A stretch of DNA of 64,000 bases from Haloechinothrix halophila YIM 93223 (GCF_000504245.1 NZ_KI632509.1:1797723-1861722), one strand, 5' to 3'; shown: positions 9,733-17,871, counted from the first letter of the stretch. The notes: generated by a model from the letters alone, not told the origin. Numbers and translations: made by a program.

Positions 9733-10874
9733 GTCCGGTCATTACAGGGGCGAGTGCGATTACCTCAGTCGGCACGAATGTGGATGAATTTTTTTCCGCT
9801 CTTTGTTCCGGAAATACGGGTTTGCATGAGTTGCGGGGGTTCGATAAAGGGCACTTCCGGGCGACCCACGCCTATGAGATTGATGACCGACCCGCCCAGG
9901 GAGTGGATGTCCCTGGGCGGGCGAGTAAGTGGCTCTCTGAGGCTATCGCTCAGGCCGTCGCGCAGGCGGGCATCGGTGAAGATCTCTCTGATGTGCCGGT
10001 TCTGATTGGAACGGGTCTGCGTGAACTGCGTTCGCTCGAGCTGTGGTGGCGCGGCGGAGGGACGTTGACGGAAGACGACCTGCATTTTGGGCCGGTATTG
10101 CGTGAGCGGTTCGGGGTGACTGATACCCATACATTTTCGAACGCCTGCTCAGCCTCTGTTTACGCGCTGGCGATGGGTGCTGACTTGTTGGCAACAGGGC
10201 AAGCCGACACGGTGATCGTCGCTGGAGTCGACGTACTCACCGAGAGCATGCATGGGTTGCTGGAGCGAGTGCACCCCTCACCTCCCGAGCGGGTTCGCCC
10301 ATTCGACCGGAACCGGACTGGGGTGTTGATGGGCGACGGTGCCGCCGCGGTCGTGCTGCGCACGACGTCACCTGGCGCTCTTGGTGCCCTGCGCGCGGTC
10401 GGTGTGAACTGCGATGCTTATCATGCGACCGCGCCCGACGCCGCTGGAATCGCCGCGGCGATGCGGGAGGCTCATCGGCTGGCCGGCGTCAAGCCCGCTG
10501 ACGTCGATCTTGTGATGATGCATGGCACAGGGACCCTGCTCAATGACGAGGTCGAGGCGATAGCCACTCGTGAGGTGTTCGCCGATTGGGTGGATGTACC
10601 TCTGATGACCGCGATCAAGTCCATGACCGGGCACACGTCGGGCGCGTCTGGCCTGCTGAACTTGGTGAGCGCTTTGCAGTCGTTCGCCACAGGGCGAGTC
10701 CCGGTAACGGTCGGCTTAGTTGAACCTGTGGCGGAGGCCAGTTCATTCCGGTTGGTCACGGGGGAGACAGAACACGCGGACATCGCAGTGGCGCAGATTA
10801 ACGCCTTCGGCTTCGGCGGAATTAACGCTGTGGCGATTGTTGAGGCAACGACCCAGCGGGAGGTCTCATCGTGA
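9729..10874 (+). CDS. second ketosynthase-fold protein (KS2), Cys retained; partner/CLF candidate
   Basis: This 381-residue protein overlaps KS1 by ATGA, the arrangement of KSalpha/KSbeta (CLF) pairs. Unlike a typical chain-length factor it keeps Cys140 in SNACSASVYAL as well as HGTGT and the SMTGHTSGASG segment with Lys and His, and it ends in FGFGGINA. It could therefore be an active condensing enzyme and not only a chain-length partner. It is shorter than KS1, by trimming of the N-terminal half. In highly reducing type II systems the KS works as a heterodimer with a CLF, and KS2 is the obvious partner of KS1 by position. Which of KS2, KS3 and KS4 truly fills that place cannot be decided from sequence. 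Confidence 0.88.
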   Translation: MSPVITGASAITSVGTNVDEFFSALCSGNTGLHELRGFDKGHFRATHAYEIDDRPAQGVDVPGRASKWLSEAIAQAVAQAGIGEDLSDVPVLIGTGLRELRSLELWWRGGGTLTEDDLHFGPVLRERFGVTDTHTFSNACSASVYALAMGADLLATGQADTVIVAGVDVLTESMHGLLERVHPSPPERVRPFDRNRTGVLMGDGAAAVVLRTTSPGALGALRAVGVNCDAYHATAPDAAGIAAAMREAHRLAGVKPADVDLVMMHGTGTLLNDEVEAIATREVFADWVDVPLMTAIKSMTGHTSGASGLLNLVSALQSFATGRVPVTVGLVEPVAEASSFRLVTGETEHADIAVAQINAFGFGGINAVAIVEATTQREVSS

Positions 10875-11830
10875 GAACAAAGGTCGCCACCCCACCGAGC
10901 GTAGCCGTGACAGGAACCGGTGTAGTGCTGCCCGGCGCCAGTAACGCCAGCGCGTTACTGGCCGATCCGCCGCAGTCCGCTGAGCCAGTCGATCCTGCCG
11001 CGCTTGTCGGACGAAAGGGCCTCCGTTACAAGGACCGTGCCACCAGGCTCGCCTACTGTGCGGCCGATGTGGCGTTGCGTGACGCCGGGCTTACGGCCGA
11101 GCGCGGCCTCGCCGTCGACTCCGACACGGTCGGTGTCGTCGCGAGTTCGAACTTCGGCAACGTCGACACGGTCGTTTCTGTGCTCGATACGATCCATGCC
11201 GAGACCGTTGCTGGCACATCCCCGATGGACCTGCCGAACGCATCGAGCAATGTGATCGCGTCCTCGGTGGCGATCAGGTTTGGGTTGCGTGGCCCCAACC
11301 TCATGGTGTGCAACGGTGCGACGGGCGGACTCGACGCTGTGCGGTGGGCGGTCACCATGATCGCAACCGGCAGGGTTGAGCGCGTGCTCGTTGTCGGGAC
11401 AGAACCAGCCACTGAGCCTGTTCGCCGGATCCTCCACGGCGGACGACCACTTGATGGAGCGGCGGCACTCGTTGTGGAGTCTTCGCAATCTGTGGCCGAG
11501 CGTGGAGTTCCGGCACAGGCCTGGCTTGGCCACTTCGTACGCACGGCCAGCCTCGTTGAGTGTGTACTCCAGCTGGCCGAGGCAGACAGAGGGACGCAAC
11601 CTTCTTCGTGGCAGGTACCACCAGGTGGTGCGCCAGGGGACTTGCTCCCCGGTGTGCCGCGCATTGATCTCACCAGCAGTTGGGGTCAATGTTCAGGGGC
11701 GCTTGGTGTTCTGCAGTGCGCCGCGGCCGTGGGCTGGTTCTCTGATCACGACACAGGAACGGTATATGCCACGGCGGGCACACCCGCTGAGTCAACTGCC
11801 GGTCTTGCTTTGACTGGAGGAGCCACGTGA
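10871..11830 (+). CDS. Cys-less, shortened ketosynthase homologue (KS3), CLF-like
   Basis: The 319-residue protein is a thiolase-fold relative (GLRGPNLMVCNGATGGLDAVRWA). The position of the nucleophilic Cys aligns with Ala150 in CNGATGG. The usual HGTGT and K-x4-GH motifs are degraded: the final region reads WGQCSGALGVLQCA. It is 60-100 residues shorter than active KSs. It cannot condense by the usual mechanism. Roles as a chain-length factor, a scaffold or a gate for another KS are possible. GTGA overlap with KS2 and a second GTGA overlap with the hydrolase downstream show tight translational coupling, arguing that the protein is made and used and is not a decaying gene. Confidence 0.82.
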   Translation: MRTKVATPPSVAVTGTGVVLPGASNASALLADPPQSAEPVDPAALVGRKGLRYKDRATRLAYCAADVALRDAGLTAERGLAVDSDTVGVVASSNFGNVDTVVSVLDTIHAETVAGTSPMDLPNASSNVIASSVAIRFGLRGPNLMVCNGATGGLDAVRWAVTMIATGRVERVLVVGTEPATEPVRRILHGGRPLDGAAALVVESSQSVAERGVPAQAWLGHFVRTASLVECVLQLAEADRGTQPSSWQVPPGGAPGDLLPGVPRIDLTSSWGQCSGALGVLQCAAAVGWFSDHDTGTVYATAGTPAESTAGLALTGGAT

Positions 11831-12660
11831 AGTCTAACGTTGTGTCCGATGGGGTCGTGCTCAATTCGCACGGACCACAGGAGCGTCCATATCGGATGTT
11901 GCTGCTACACGGGTTGGCCAATTCCGCATCAGTTTGGGAGAACTATCTGGCCCAGGTGCCCGCCACACATTGTGCCTTGACGGCGGAGCTGCCGTGGCGA
12001 GCCGAAACGATCGTCTCGTTCGCGTCATCGTACGACCATACGATTGATGCCGTTAAGGCAGCGCTACGCGGGCTCGATGGCCTGGCTGATGTGGTGGTCG
12101 CACATTCGTTCGCGGCCAACTTGTTGATGGCGATGGTCGATCACGAGCTACGGCACGGCAGGAATCCGATGCCGCAGTATGGCATCAAGCAAATCGTGCT
12201 CGTCTCACCCTTTTACCGGCGGCAAGCTCACGACTTCACATGGCGAGACATGTCGTACTTCTTCAACGGCTTCCATCTGATTATGGAGGAGGGCCTGCGC
12301 GTCGCTAGTCGCGGCCGCGTCGCTGACGATGTCCTCCTGGATATGGCATATCGAGTCCGCGACCGTGTTGGCCCCTACGGCTGGACCGCGTTCTTCGATA
12401 CCTACTTGCGCACCCCGTGGCTGCTACTCGACCGCGTCGACGTGCCGTGTCTCGTAGTGACCGGTGAGGACGACATTGCCGCCCCACCGGCCGAAGCGAT
12501 GGCTCTCGCGCGAGAACTGCCCGATGCTCGGCTCGAAGTCTTGCCGGATTGTGGTCACTTCCCCATGGCCGCTTCACCTACGGCGTTCGCGGCTGCCGTC
12601 GCTGGCTTTCTTGGCGAACTTGACCCCATGCCCGCAGCAGAACTGGAGACGAACCTATGA
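11827..12660 (+). CDS. alpha/beta-hydrolase-fold thioesterase-like protein
   Basis: The 277-residue protein has the fold's LLLHGLANSASVWENY oxyanion region near residue 20. Its nucleophile-elbow sequence AHSFAA has Ser94 but Ala in place of both usual glycines. A TGEDDIAAP loop carries the acidic residue and DCGHFPMA the histidine, so a Ser-Asp-His triad is complete. Within the PKS operon, hydrolysis of an acyl-ACP/acyl-CoA thioester (release or proofreading) is the likely job, though ester hydrolysis or acyl transfer cannot be excluded. It overlaps KS3 by GTGA and the double-hotdog gene by ATGA. Confidence 0.8.
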   Translation: MKSNVVSDGVVLNSHGPQERPYRMLLLHGLANSASVWENYLAQVPATHCALTAELPWRAETIVSFASSYDHTIDAVKAALRGLDGLADVVVAHSFAANLLMAMVDHELRHGRNPMPQYGIKQIVLVSPFYRRQAHDFTWRDMSYFFNGFHLIMEEGLRVASRGRVADDVLLDMAYRVRDRVGPYGWTAFFDTYLRTPWLLLDRVDVPCLVVTGEDDIAAPPAEAMALARELPDARLEVLPDCGHFPMAASPTAFAAAVAGFLGELDPMPAAELETNL

Positions 12661-13667
12661 CCGTTGTGACCGATGAGTTGACTGTGTCCGGCGCCGTGCG
12701 GGCTCTGTGCGATCAGTCAAGCGAGGTGCATGTGCGCCCGCGCTATGAGGGAAACAATATCTGTACATGGATCGGTTTCAAGCACGTCAATTACCTGGTT
12801 GAGGAGGCCGTCCTCGAGCATTTTCGCAAAGCGGGCTTGTCAAGCAGGCGGCTATTCGAGGAATTCGGTCTCGGAGTGGACATCGTCGCACTGGATACCA
12901 GGATCCTCAACGCCTTCCACTTAGACGATAGCGGCATTGCCACAGTGGTTCCCACCATCGGAACTGATGACAACACGCTGTCCTTCACCGTCACGATCGT
13001 GCGAGATGGGTCCCGCACGAAGGATGTTACCTCGAAAGTCACCGTGTTGCTGCGGATCGATACGTACATTGAGGAACCTGCTGAGTTGCCCGCCGAGCTG
13101 TCACGGTTCGCAGTGCGACGGTTGGCGACCTCGGCGCCTGGTGAGCTGATCAAGGAAGCTGACACCACCTCCCTTGCGGCTGGGCGTGGCAGTGCCGCGG
13201 CGCCTGAGAACGACCCGGTCCTGGCTAGCCTCACGGACGGACGCAATGCGTTCGGCTGGAAATGGCGAATCCCGTATCCGTACTGTCACAACAACGAGCG
13301 GTTGCAGATGTCTGGCTACCTGCGGCAGATGGAGGAGGTCGTGGATCTCTTCCTGGCTGACCGTGGCATCTCAATTAAGACGTTGCTTGATGAGCGACGC
13401 TGGATTCCGGTAGTTCCTCATTCCGAGATCACATTCCTCGATGAAGCACTGATGGAAGAGAATCTCTACACCGTGTACACCGTTGAAGAGATCTTTAAGG
13501 ATTTCACATATCGATCTCGCATGGATACCTATGTAGTCCGTGATGGCAGGTTGGTGCAGACGGCCACCGGTGTTATCACGCATGGTTATGCGGTGATCGA
13601 GAACCGCCGTGACTGGCGACTGGTGAACTTCGACCAGCGGGTGTTGAGTGCGCTAGGTGGTCGATGA
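12657..13667 (+). CDS. double-hotdog thioesterase/dehydratase-like protein
   Basis: The 336-residue protein shows two tandem hotdog-like halves. The first (about 20-150) opens with WIGFKHVNYLVEEAVLEHFRKAGL, typical of 4-hydroxybenzoyl-CoA/acyl-CoA thioesterase helices. The second (about 195-330) contains WKWRIPYPYCHNNERLQMSGYLRQMEEVVDLFL followed by beta-rich sequence. Such fused proteins act on acyl-ACP or acyl-CoA thioesters as thioesterases, or occasionally as dehydratases or acyltransferases (LnmK-like). With FabZ-like dehydratases already present downstream, a thioesterase or acyl-transfer function is more likely. It is coupled to the hydrolase before it and lies 3 bases before the first DsrE-like gene. 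Confidence 0.75.
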   Translation: MTVVTDELTVSGAVRALCDQSSEVHVRPRYEGNNICTWIGFKHVNYLVEEAVLEHFRKAGLSSRRLFEEFGLGVDIVALDTRILNAFHLDDSGIATVVPTIGTDDNTLSFTVTIVRDGSRTKDVTSKVTVLLRIDTYIEEPAELPAELSRFAVRRLATSAPGELIKEADTTSLAAGRGSAAAPENDPVLASLTDGRNAFGWKWRIPYPYCHNNERLQMSGYLRQMEEVVDLFLADRGISIKTLLDERRWIPVVPHSEITFLDEALMEENLYTVYTVEEIFKDFTYRSRMDTYVVRDGRLVQTATGVITHGYAVIENRRDWRLVNFDQRVLSALGGR

Positions 13668-13670
13668 CCG

Positions 13671-14003
13671 ATGGATCCGAGCAGGGTATTGCTCATAGAA
13701 ACACGGGGGCCACATTCGGGTCCCGGCTGTGCTGCATTCCTTGCCGACGGGGCCGCATTGGCCGCTCACGGTTCTTCCGTACGTGTGCTGCTACTCGGGG
13801 ACGCGGTGACCGGTGCCGTTGCTAATGCGGTTCCCGAAATCGCCTCGCTCATCAGGGCAGGGGCTGAGGTGGCAGTAGACGACATTTCGATCGACCGCAG
13901 GGGCATGTCTCACGCTCGGCTGTTTCCCGGCGTCACGCGTACCTCCCTGGAAAAGACCGCGGCTGAGATCGTCGACAGCGACGTGAAAGTGGTGTGGCAC
14001 TGA
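13671..14003 (+). CDS. DsrE-like protein 1
   Basis: The 110-residue protein has the beta-alpha-beta pattern and signature of DsrE/DsrF-type sulfur-relay proteins: SSVRVLLLGDAV followed by AEVAVDDISIDRRGM, comparable to the VDDxSxxxRGI region of the family. It has only one cysteine (near residue 20), not at the usual sulfur-carrying position, so a persulfide-carrier role is doubtful for this subunit. It is the first of three consecutive DsrE-like genes: the next gene starts inside its stop codon (TGATG). Three small DsrE-fold subunits in a row recall DsrEFH/TusBCD hexamers. No DsrC/TusE, TusA or cysteine desulfurase gene lies nearby. Confidence 0.65.
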   Translation: MDPSRVLLIETRGPHSGPGCAAFLADGAALAAHGSSVRVLLLGDAVTGAVANAVPEIASLIRAGAEVAVDDISIDRRGMSHARLFPGVTRTSLEKTAAEIVDSDVKVVWH

Positions 14004-14410
14004 TGCGGAAGAGCTTGCCTCAGACTGACCTGCTGTTGACGTTGATGGGCGCTCCGCATGCGGATGACACGCTGACCGATACGTTGCGGCTGGTGCAGGC
14101 CTTGTTGGATTCCGGCACTCGTGTCTCCGTGTGGGCATGCGGTTACGCGACATTGCTCACGCAGCGCGCACTTGGCGAATGTAAGCCACGCAACCCAGCG
14201 AGTTGGGATACAGAATACCCGTCGACCGCTGCGATCATCGCGACGATGCTCGCAGCTCATCCAGAACACCTGTATTGGTACGGCTGCCGTTTCTGCAGTG
14301 ACGACCGGGGTGCCGACGACCACTTAGCCGAAGTTGTAATGCGACCGCCCGCTCGCTATGCGGAGAATGTTGCAGCCGCTGGCAAAACGCTGGTGATCGG
14401 GGTGATGTGA
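14003..14410 (+). CDS. DsrE-like protein 2
   Basis: The 135-residue product (ATG in the TGATG overlap; a GTG three codons earlier is also in frame) begins TLMGAPHADDTLTDTLRLVQALLDSGTRVSVWACGYATLLTQ, a good match to the N-terminal half of DsrE/TusD-like domains. It ends with ARYAENVAAAGKTLVIGVM. It is cysteine-containing (WACGY, GECKP, YGCRFCSDDRGADDH); the CRFC pair followed by acidic residues is a candidate redox or sulfur-binding site. By family it could carry sulfur as persulfide, but the setting inside a polyketide operon suggests another use. One base separates its stop from the third gene. Confidence 0.7.
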   Translation: MRKSLPQTDLLLTLMGAPHADDTLTDTLRLVQALLDSGTRVSVWACGYATLLTQRALGECKPRNPASWDTEYPSTAAIIATMLAAHPEHLYWYGCRFCSDDRGADDHLAEVVMRPPARYAENVAAAGKTLVIGVM

Positions 14411-14411
14411 A

Positions 14412-14801
14412 ATGCAGGACAACGCGATGCTTGCCATCGTCGAGCAAGCCTATCGGGGGGCGTTGGAAAAGCAATTCTTTGACTGCTTCTGCCTCGCCGC
14501 AGAATTACACCGGCAACTTGGCGGTCTCGATATGTTGCTGCGAGGTGCGGCAGCGACTTATGCGGTACCCGCACCGGAACCTGTCTCGCTCATTCTCGGT
14601 GGGCGCGAGCTGGCAACCTTCTCCGTGCCGAGGACAAATCTCGGCACGCTCCTCGATGCGGGCGCGGGTGTGTTCGTCGAACGGGAGGGATTGGCGGAAC
14701 ACGGATTGACCGATGTGGAGCCGATCGACGGGATCACGGTCGTCGAGGGGCAGGAACTGGCGCGTCGATGGCCGGACTACCGGACGGTGTGCTTCCTGTG
14801 A
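14412..14801 (+). CDS. DsrE-like protein 3
   Basis: The 129-residue protein shows VEQAYRGALEKQFFDCFCLAAELHRQLGGLDMLLRGAAATYAV, the typical DsrE-family first half in which a short repeat of helix and strand precedes a LLRGxAxxYA turn. It ends RTVCFL, with a Cys near the C-terminus. The CFC pair at about residues 25-27 could be functional. The previous two genes code for related folds, so the three probably form one complex. Weaker similarity means that assignment to DsrE, DsrF or DsrH type is not attempted. A 34-base gap with GAAGGAG leads to the next ketosynthase homologue. Confidence 0.6.
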   Translation: MQDNAMLAIVEQAYRGALEKQFFDCFCLAAELHRQLGGLDMLLRGAAATYAVPAPEPVSLILGGRELATFSVPRTNLGTLLDAGAGVFVEREGLAEHGLTDVEPIDGITVVEGQELARRWPDYRTVCFL

Positions 14802-14835
14802 TCAGCACGCCACAACCACGACCGAAGGAGTCGTT

Positions 14836-15912
14836 ATGACGACAACCGCAGACCCGCCGGTGCTCTCCGCGTGGTCAGCCGTTTCCGGCTTCGGTATCGG
14901 CCGAGCGGCCTTCGCCGCTGGTCTCGCTGCGGGTGCCCAGGTTGATACCGAGCTTGACCCGGATCAGTGGCAGGTCCCGGTGCAACGGGCCGCACTCGTG
15001 CCTGCCTTTGATGCCCGTGCCGAACTAGGGCGCAAGGGGACTCGCTCGATGGACAGGGCCACCGCGCTAGCGGTGACCGCGGTGGGCAGACTCCTCAATG
15101 AGGAATGTGGTGAATGGCAGCGTGAGATTGGCGAGAATACCGGTCTCGTGTTGGGAACCACGACCGGTAGCGCTCAATCAATCATGGACTTCACCAGGGA
15201 TTCGTTTGAGGGCGACAAGCCGTTCTTCGTCGATCCAGCACGGTTTCCGAACACAGTTATGAATTGTGCGTCAGGACAGTGTGCGATCTGGTACGGGTTG
15301 CGCGGTCCCAACGCGACGGTGGCTGGCGGCAGGCTCGCAGGGCTATACGCACTAAACTACGCCGCGCGGATGCTGCGGGGCGGGCGAGCTGAGACGGTGC
15401 TGTGTGGTGCTGTTGAGGAATATTCGCGTGCCCGTGCTTGGTTGGAGCATCACGCTGGAAGCGGCGGCGATTCCGGGTTACTTGGCGAAGGATGCGCGAT
15501 CTGGAAAGTTGAGGCCGGTGGTGGCGACGGGTTGGCAGAGTTGCTCTCGGTCCGTTTTGGTGTGCCAGATCCTTCTGATCCTGCCGCTACATTCACGACA
15601 GTGATCAAGAACGCCTTACGAATGGCTGATGCCGAGGCAGCGGATCTTTGGGCAGTATCGCCGTGCTGTGCACCTGGTGTGTACGGCGACCTTGAGCGAC
15701 GAGCGTTGGAGAACGTACTCGTCAAACCAACTCCCACACGGATCGTTCCAGGCGACCTGCTTGGTGACACGGCGGCCGCGGGAGCGGCGCTACAGGTGAG
15801 TGCCGTGCTCGCCGTTGCCGAGTCGGACCGGACCGCAGCGGGTCGGCTGGCGCTGGTGACCGGCATCGACCCTGAAGGTGCGGTCGGTTGCGCTGTGCTC
15901 CGTCTGCGTTGA
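14836..15912 (+). CDS. Cys-less ketosynthase homologue (KS4)
   Basis: The 358-residue thiolase-fold protein retains family landmarks: LVLGTTTGSAQSIMDF, FPNTVMNCASGQCAIWYGLRGPN, and LLGEGCAIWKVE. However, the nucleophile position is Arg166 (AGGRLAGLYAL), and the C-terminal His/Lys motifs are not recognisable (PGDLLGDTAAAGAALQ). It resembles KSbeta-like proteins of aryl-polyene and highly reducing type II PKS clusters. A structural or chain-length role with one of the active KSs is plausible. It is separated from KS1-KS3 by the hydrolase, hotdog and DsrE genes. Ribosome site GAAGGAG is well placed before ATG 14836; the longer frame from 14713 overlaps DsrE-like 3 and is less likely. Confidence 0.82.
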   Translation: MTTTADPPVLSAWSAVSGFGIGRAAFAAGLAAGAQVDTELDPDQWQVPVQRAALVPAFDARAELGRKGTRSMDRATALAVTAVGRLLNEECGEWQREIGENTGLVLGTTTGSAQSIMDFTRDSFEGDKPFFVDPARFPNTVMNCASGQCAIWYGLRGPNATVAGGRLAGLYALNYAARMLRGGRAETVLCGAVEEYSRARAWLEHHAGSGGDSGLLGEGCAIWKVEAGGGDGLAELLSVRFGVPDPSDPAATFTTVIKNALRMADAEAADLWAVSPCCAPGVYGDLERRALENVLVKPTPTRIVPGDLLGDTAAAGAALQVSAVLAVAESDRTAAGRLALVTGIDPEGAVGCAVLRLR

Positions 15913-15955
15913 ACGACCGTCCGGAGGAACAAGAACAGCATCGGAGGAACGAACG

Positions 15956-16222
15956 ATGGCCACACCAGCGACACCCAAACTTGACAAGGACGAGCTGCGG
16001 AACCTCATCGCGGAGATACTCGACGTCGACATAGAAGACGTCGGCGATGAGACGAGCTTCATCGACGATCTCGATGTGGACTCATTAATGGCGCTGGAAG
16101 TCGTTGTGGTGTTGGAGAAACGGTACGGAGTGAAACTTGTCGAGTCTGAGATGACGCGGATCGGATGTTTGAACGACGCACACGCGCTCATCGAGGATAA
16201 GCTCGGCGGAGCTGACCGTTGA
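15956..16222 (+). CDS. acyl carrier protein (ACP1)
   Basis: The 88-residue acidic protein carries the phosphopantetheine attachment motif DDLDVDSLMALEVV, with Ser at about residue 43. It is an ordinary ACP for a type II PKS: the growing chain and the malonyl extender are tethered to it. A well-placed CGGAGGAACG ribosome site favours ATG 15956. Its stop overlaps the TTG start of the first dehydratase (TTGA). Confidence 0.92.
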   Translation: MATPATPKLDKDELRNLIAEILDVDIEDVGDETSFIDDLDVDSLMALEVVVVLEKRYGVKLVESEMTRIGCLNDAHALIEDKLGGADR

Positions 16223-16596
16223 CGGCGTCATGTAGTCCGCTACGCGGCGAAGGAGAATTGCTCGCGACGACGAGCGATACCATGCTGGCCCGCTACCACA
16301 TTGATCCGAGTGAGGAGATCTTCGCGGGTCACTACCCTGGTTTTCCGATATTTCCCGGAGTGTGCCTGGTAGAGCGGGCCCATCAGACCGCACTGCGGCA
16401 GGCATCCCGCTCCTTATGGCTTGTTGCTGTGGAGTCCACGCGGTTCATCGGGCCCGCGTTTCCTGATGACACTCTCACGGTGTCGGTGCGTTTACAGGAC
16501 ATCGAGGAGGGCGTGCGGTGTTCGGCGGAGGCCAGTACTGATCGAGGCCCCGTCGCGAGCATTCGACTCCGCTATAGCGAGGAGGCGCCAGCATGA
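16219..16596 (+). CDS. FabZ/ApeI-like hotdog dehydratase, subunit 1
   Basis: The 125-residue single-hotdog protein has FAGHYPGFPIFPG (His38 in the FabZ HYPGxPxxPG motif) followed by the helix LVERAHQTAL with Glu52. It should help remove water from 3-hydroxyacyl-ACP. The TTG start overlaps the ACP stop, and its own end overlaps the second dehydratase. Paired hotdog dehydratases acting as a heterodimer are known in aryl-polyene (ApeI/ApeP) and ishigamide-type systems, and this pair matches that arrangement. Confidence 0.82.
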   Translation: MTASCSPLRGEGELLATTSDTMLARYHIDPSEEIFAGHYPGFPIFPGVCLVERAHQTALRQASRSLWLVAVESTRFIGPAFPDDTLTVSVRLQDIEEGVRCSAEASTDRGPVASIRLRYSEEAPA

Positions 16597-17120
16597 CAGT
16601 TGATGCGATGCCCACGTGCGCCGCGATTGGCCCTGCGGAAATCCGGCAGCTGCTCCCACACCGTTACCCCATGCTTCTTGTGGACGATGTCATTGACATC
16701 GTTCCAGGTGAAAGGCTTGTGGCGCGGAAAGCGGTGTCGGTGAACGAGCCGTGGTACGCGCGTACAGATGAGACGGCGCCTGCTGCTGACTTCGCCTACC
16801 CGAAGACGCTGTTACTGGAATCGTGGTGTCAAGCCGCAGGTGTGCTCGCCACAATCAAACGACCAAATCCCGACGTCACGGCCGGCAAAGTGATGCTCTT
16901 CGGGGCAATCACCGATGTTGAGTTCCACAATGACGTGTTCCCTGGAGAAGTCGTCGAGCATCACGTCGCGATATTCCGCGCTGTGTCCGACACCGTCATC
17001 GTCACGGGGGCCAGCAATGTTGCCGGGCGCGCTGTACTGACCGTGTCGCGCGTGGTGATGGCCTTCAGGGACGCGGCGATGGTGCGCCCCTCCGAGATGA
17101 AGGAGGAAGCTGATGAATGA
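16593..17120 (+). CDS. FabZ-like hotdog dehydratase, subunit 2
   Basis: The 175-residue protein is close to the FabZ pattern, with LLPHRYPMLLVDDV (His23) and the active-site helix LLLESWCQAAGVL (Glu76). Both catalytic residues are present, so it could work alone or with the 125-residue protein before it. Repeated dehydration after ketoreduction, without an enoylreductase in the operon, would give a conjugated polyene chain. An 8-base overlap links it to the ketoreductase; the ribosome site AAGGAGGAAGC for the next gene lies within its last codons. Confidence 0.88.
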   Translation: MTVDAMPTCAAIGPAEIRQLLPHRYPMLLVDDVIDIVPGERLVARKAVSVNEPWYARTDETAPAADFAYPKTLLLESWCQAAGVLATIKRPNPDVTAGKVMLFGAITDVEFHNDVFPGEVVEHHVAIFRAVSDTVIVTGASNVAGRAVLTVSRVVMAFRDAAMVRPSEMKEEADE

Positions 17121-17853
17121 CAACCGGGTCGCCCTGATCACAGGTGGATCGCGCGGTATCGGCCGAGCCTGCGTGCTACGACTCGCCAGCGACGGTTACG
17201 ACGTGGCGTTCTCCTACCAGAGCAACGCCGAGGCCGCGGTGGAGGTCGAGAAACTCGCGGCGCAACAGGGTGTTCGGGCACGCGCGTTTGAAGCCGAGAT
17301 GGCTGACGATGCCATGGTCAAAGAGCTGCTGGAGCGAGTTCGCGACGAACTCGGGGCGCCTGATGTGCTTGTAACATCCGCGGGAATCACGCGAGACGGC
17401 GCACTCGTAATGATGAGCGATGATGACTGGCATGCCGTGCTCGATGTAAACCTCGACGGCGTCTACCGAACGTGCCGGGCCGCCATCTTTGAGATGATGA
17501 AGCGTAAACGCGGAAGTATTATCAATATATCATCGGTCGCGGGGGTGTATGGCAATGCGACCCAGACGAACTATTCGGCGGCGAAGGCGGGAATCATTGG
17601 ATTTTCGAAGGCACTCGCGAAGGAGACCGGCCGTTATGGAATCCGTGTCAACGTCGTAGCGCCGGGCTTCATTGACACCGACATGACTTCCGGACTAGGC
17701 GAGGAAGTGCGGAAGAAGTCGCTCGAGTCAATCCCGATGCGCCGGTTCGGTACCGCTGACGAAGTGGCCGATGTTGTCTCGTTTGTTGCCTCCGACCGCG
17801 CCTCCTACCTGACGGGGAGCGTGGTGCAGGTTGACGGTGGAATCGCACTATAG
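17113..17853 (+). CDS. 3-oxoacyl-ACP reductase (ketoreductase), FabG-like
   Basis: The 246-residue classical SDR has the NADPH-binding TGGSRGIG near the N-terminus, NAG replaced by SAG, catalytic Ser in INISSVAG, Tyr154 and Lys158 in YSAAK, and the FabG-type ending YLTGSVVQVDGG. It reduces the 3-keto group of the ACP-bound chain after each condensation. Its position between dehydratases and isomerase marks it as the PKS ketoreductase and not the fatty-acid enzyme. Its ATG is preceded by AAGGAGGAAGC. Confidence 0.93.
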   Translation: MNDNRVALITGGSRGIGRACVLRLASDGYDVAFSYQSNAEAAVEVEKLAAQQGVRARAFEAEMADDAMVKELLERVRDELGAPDVLVTSAGITRDGALVMMSDDDWHAVLDVNLDGVYRTCRAAIFEMMKRKRGSIINISSVAGVYGNATQTNYSAAKAGIIGFSKALAKETGRYGIRVNVVAPGFIDTDMTSGLGEEVRKKSLESIPMRRFGTADEVADVVSFVASDRASYLTGSVVQVDGGIAL

Positions 17854-17871
17854 GTGGGAGGAAACGACGAC

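Noticed and set aside
9729-10874. KS2 as an ordinary chain-length factor
   Set aside because: The active-site Cys, HGTGT and KS-GH motifs are all present, so I report it as a second KS-fold protein with uncertain role.
10871-11830. KS3 as a pseudogene
   Set aside because: The frame is intact and coupled by GTGA overlaps on both sides, with codon use like its neighbours; loss of the Cys looks functional rather than decay.
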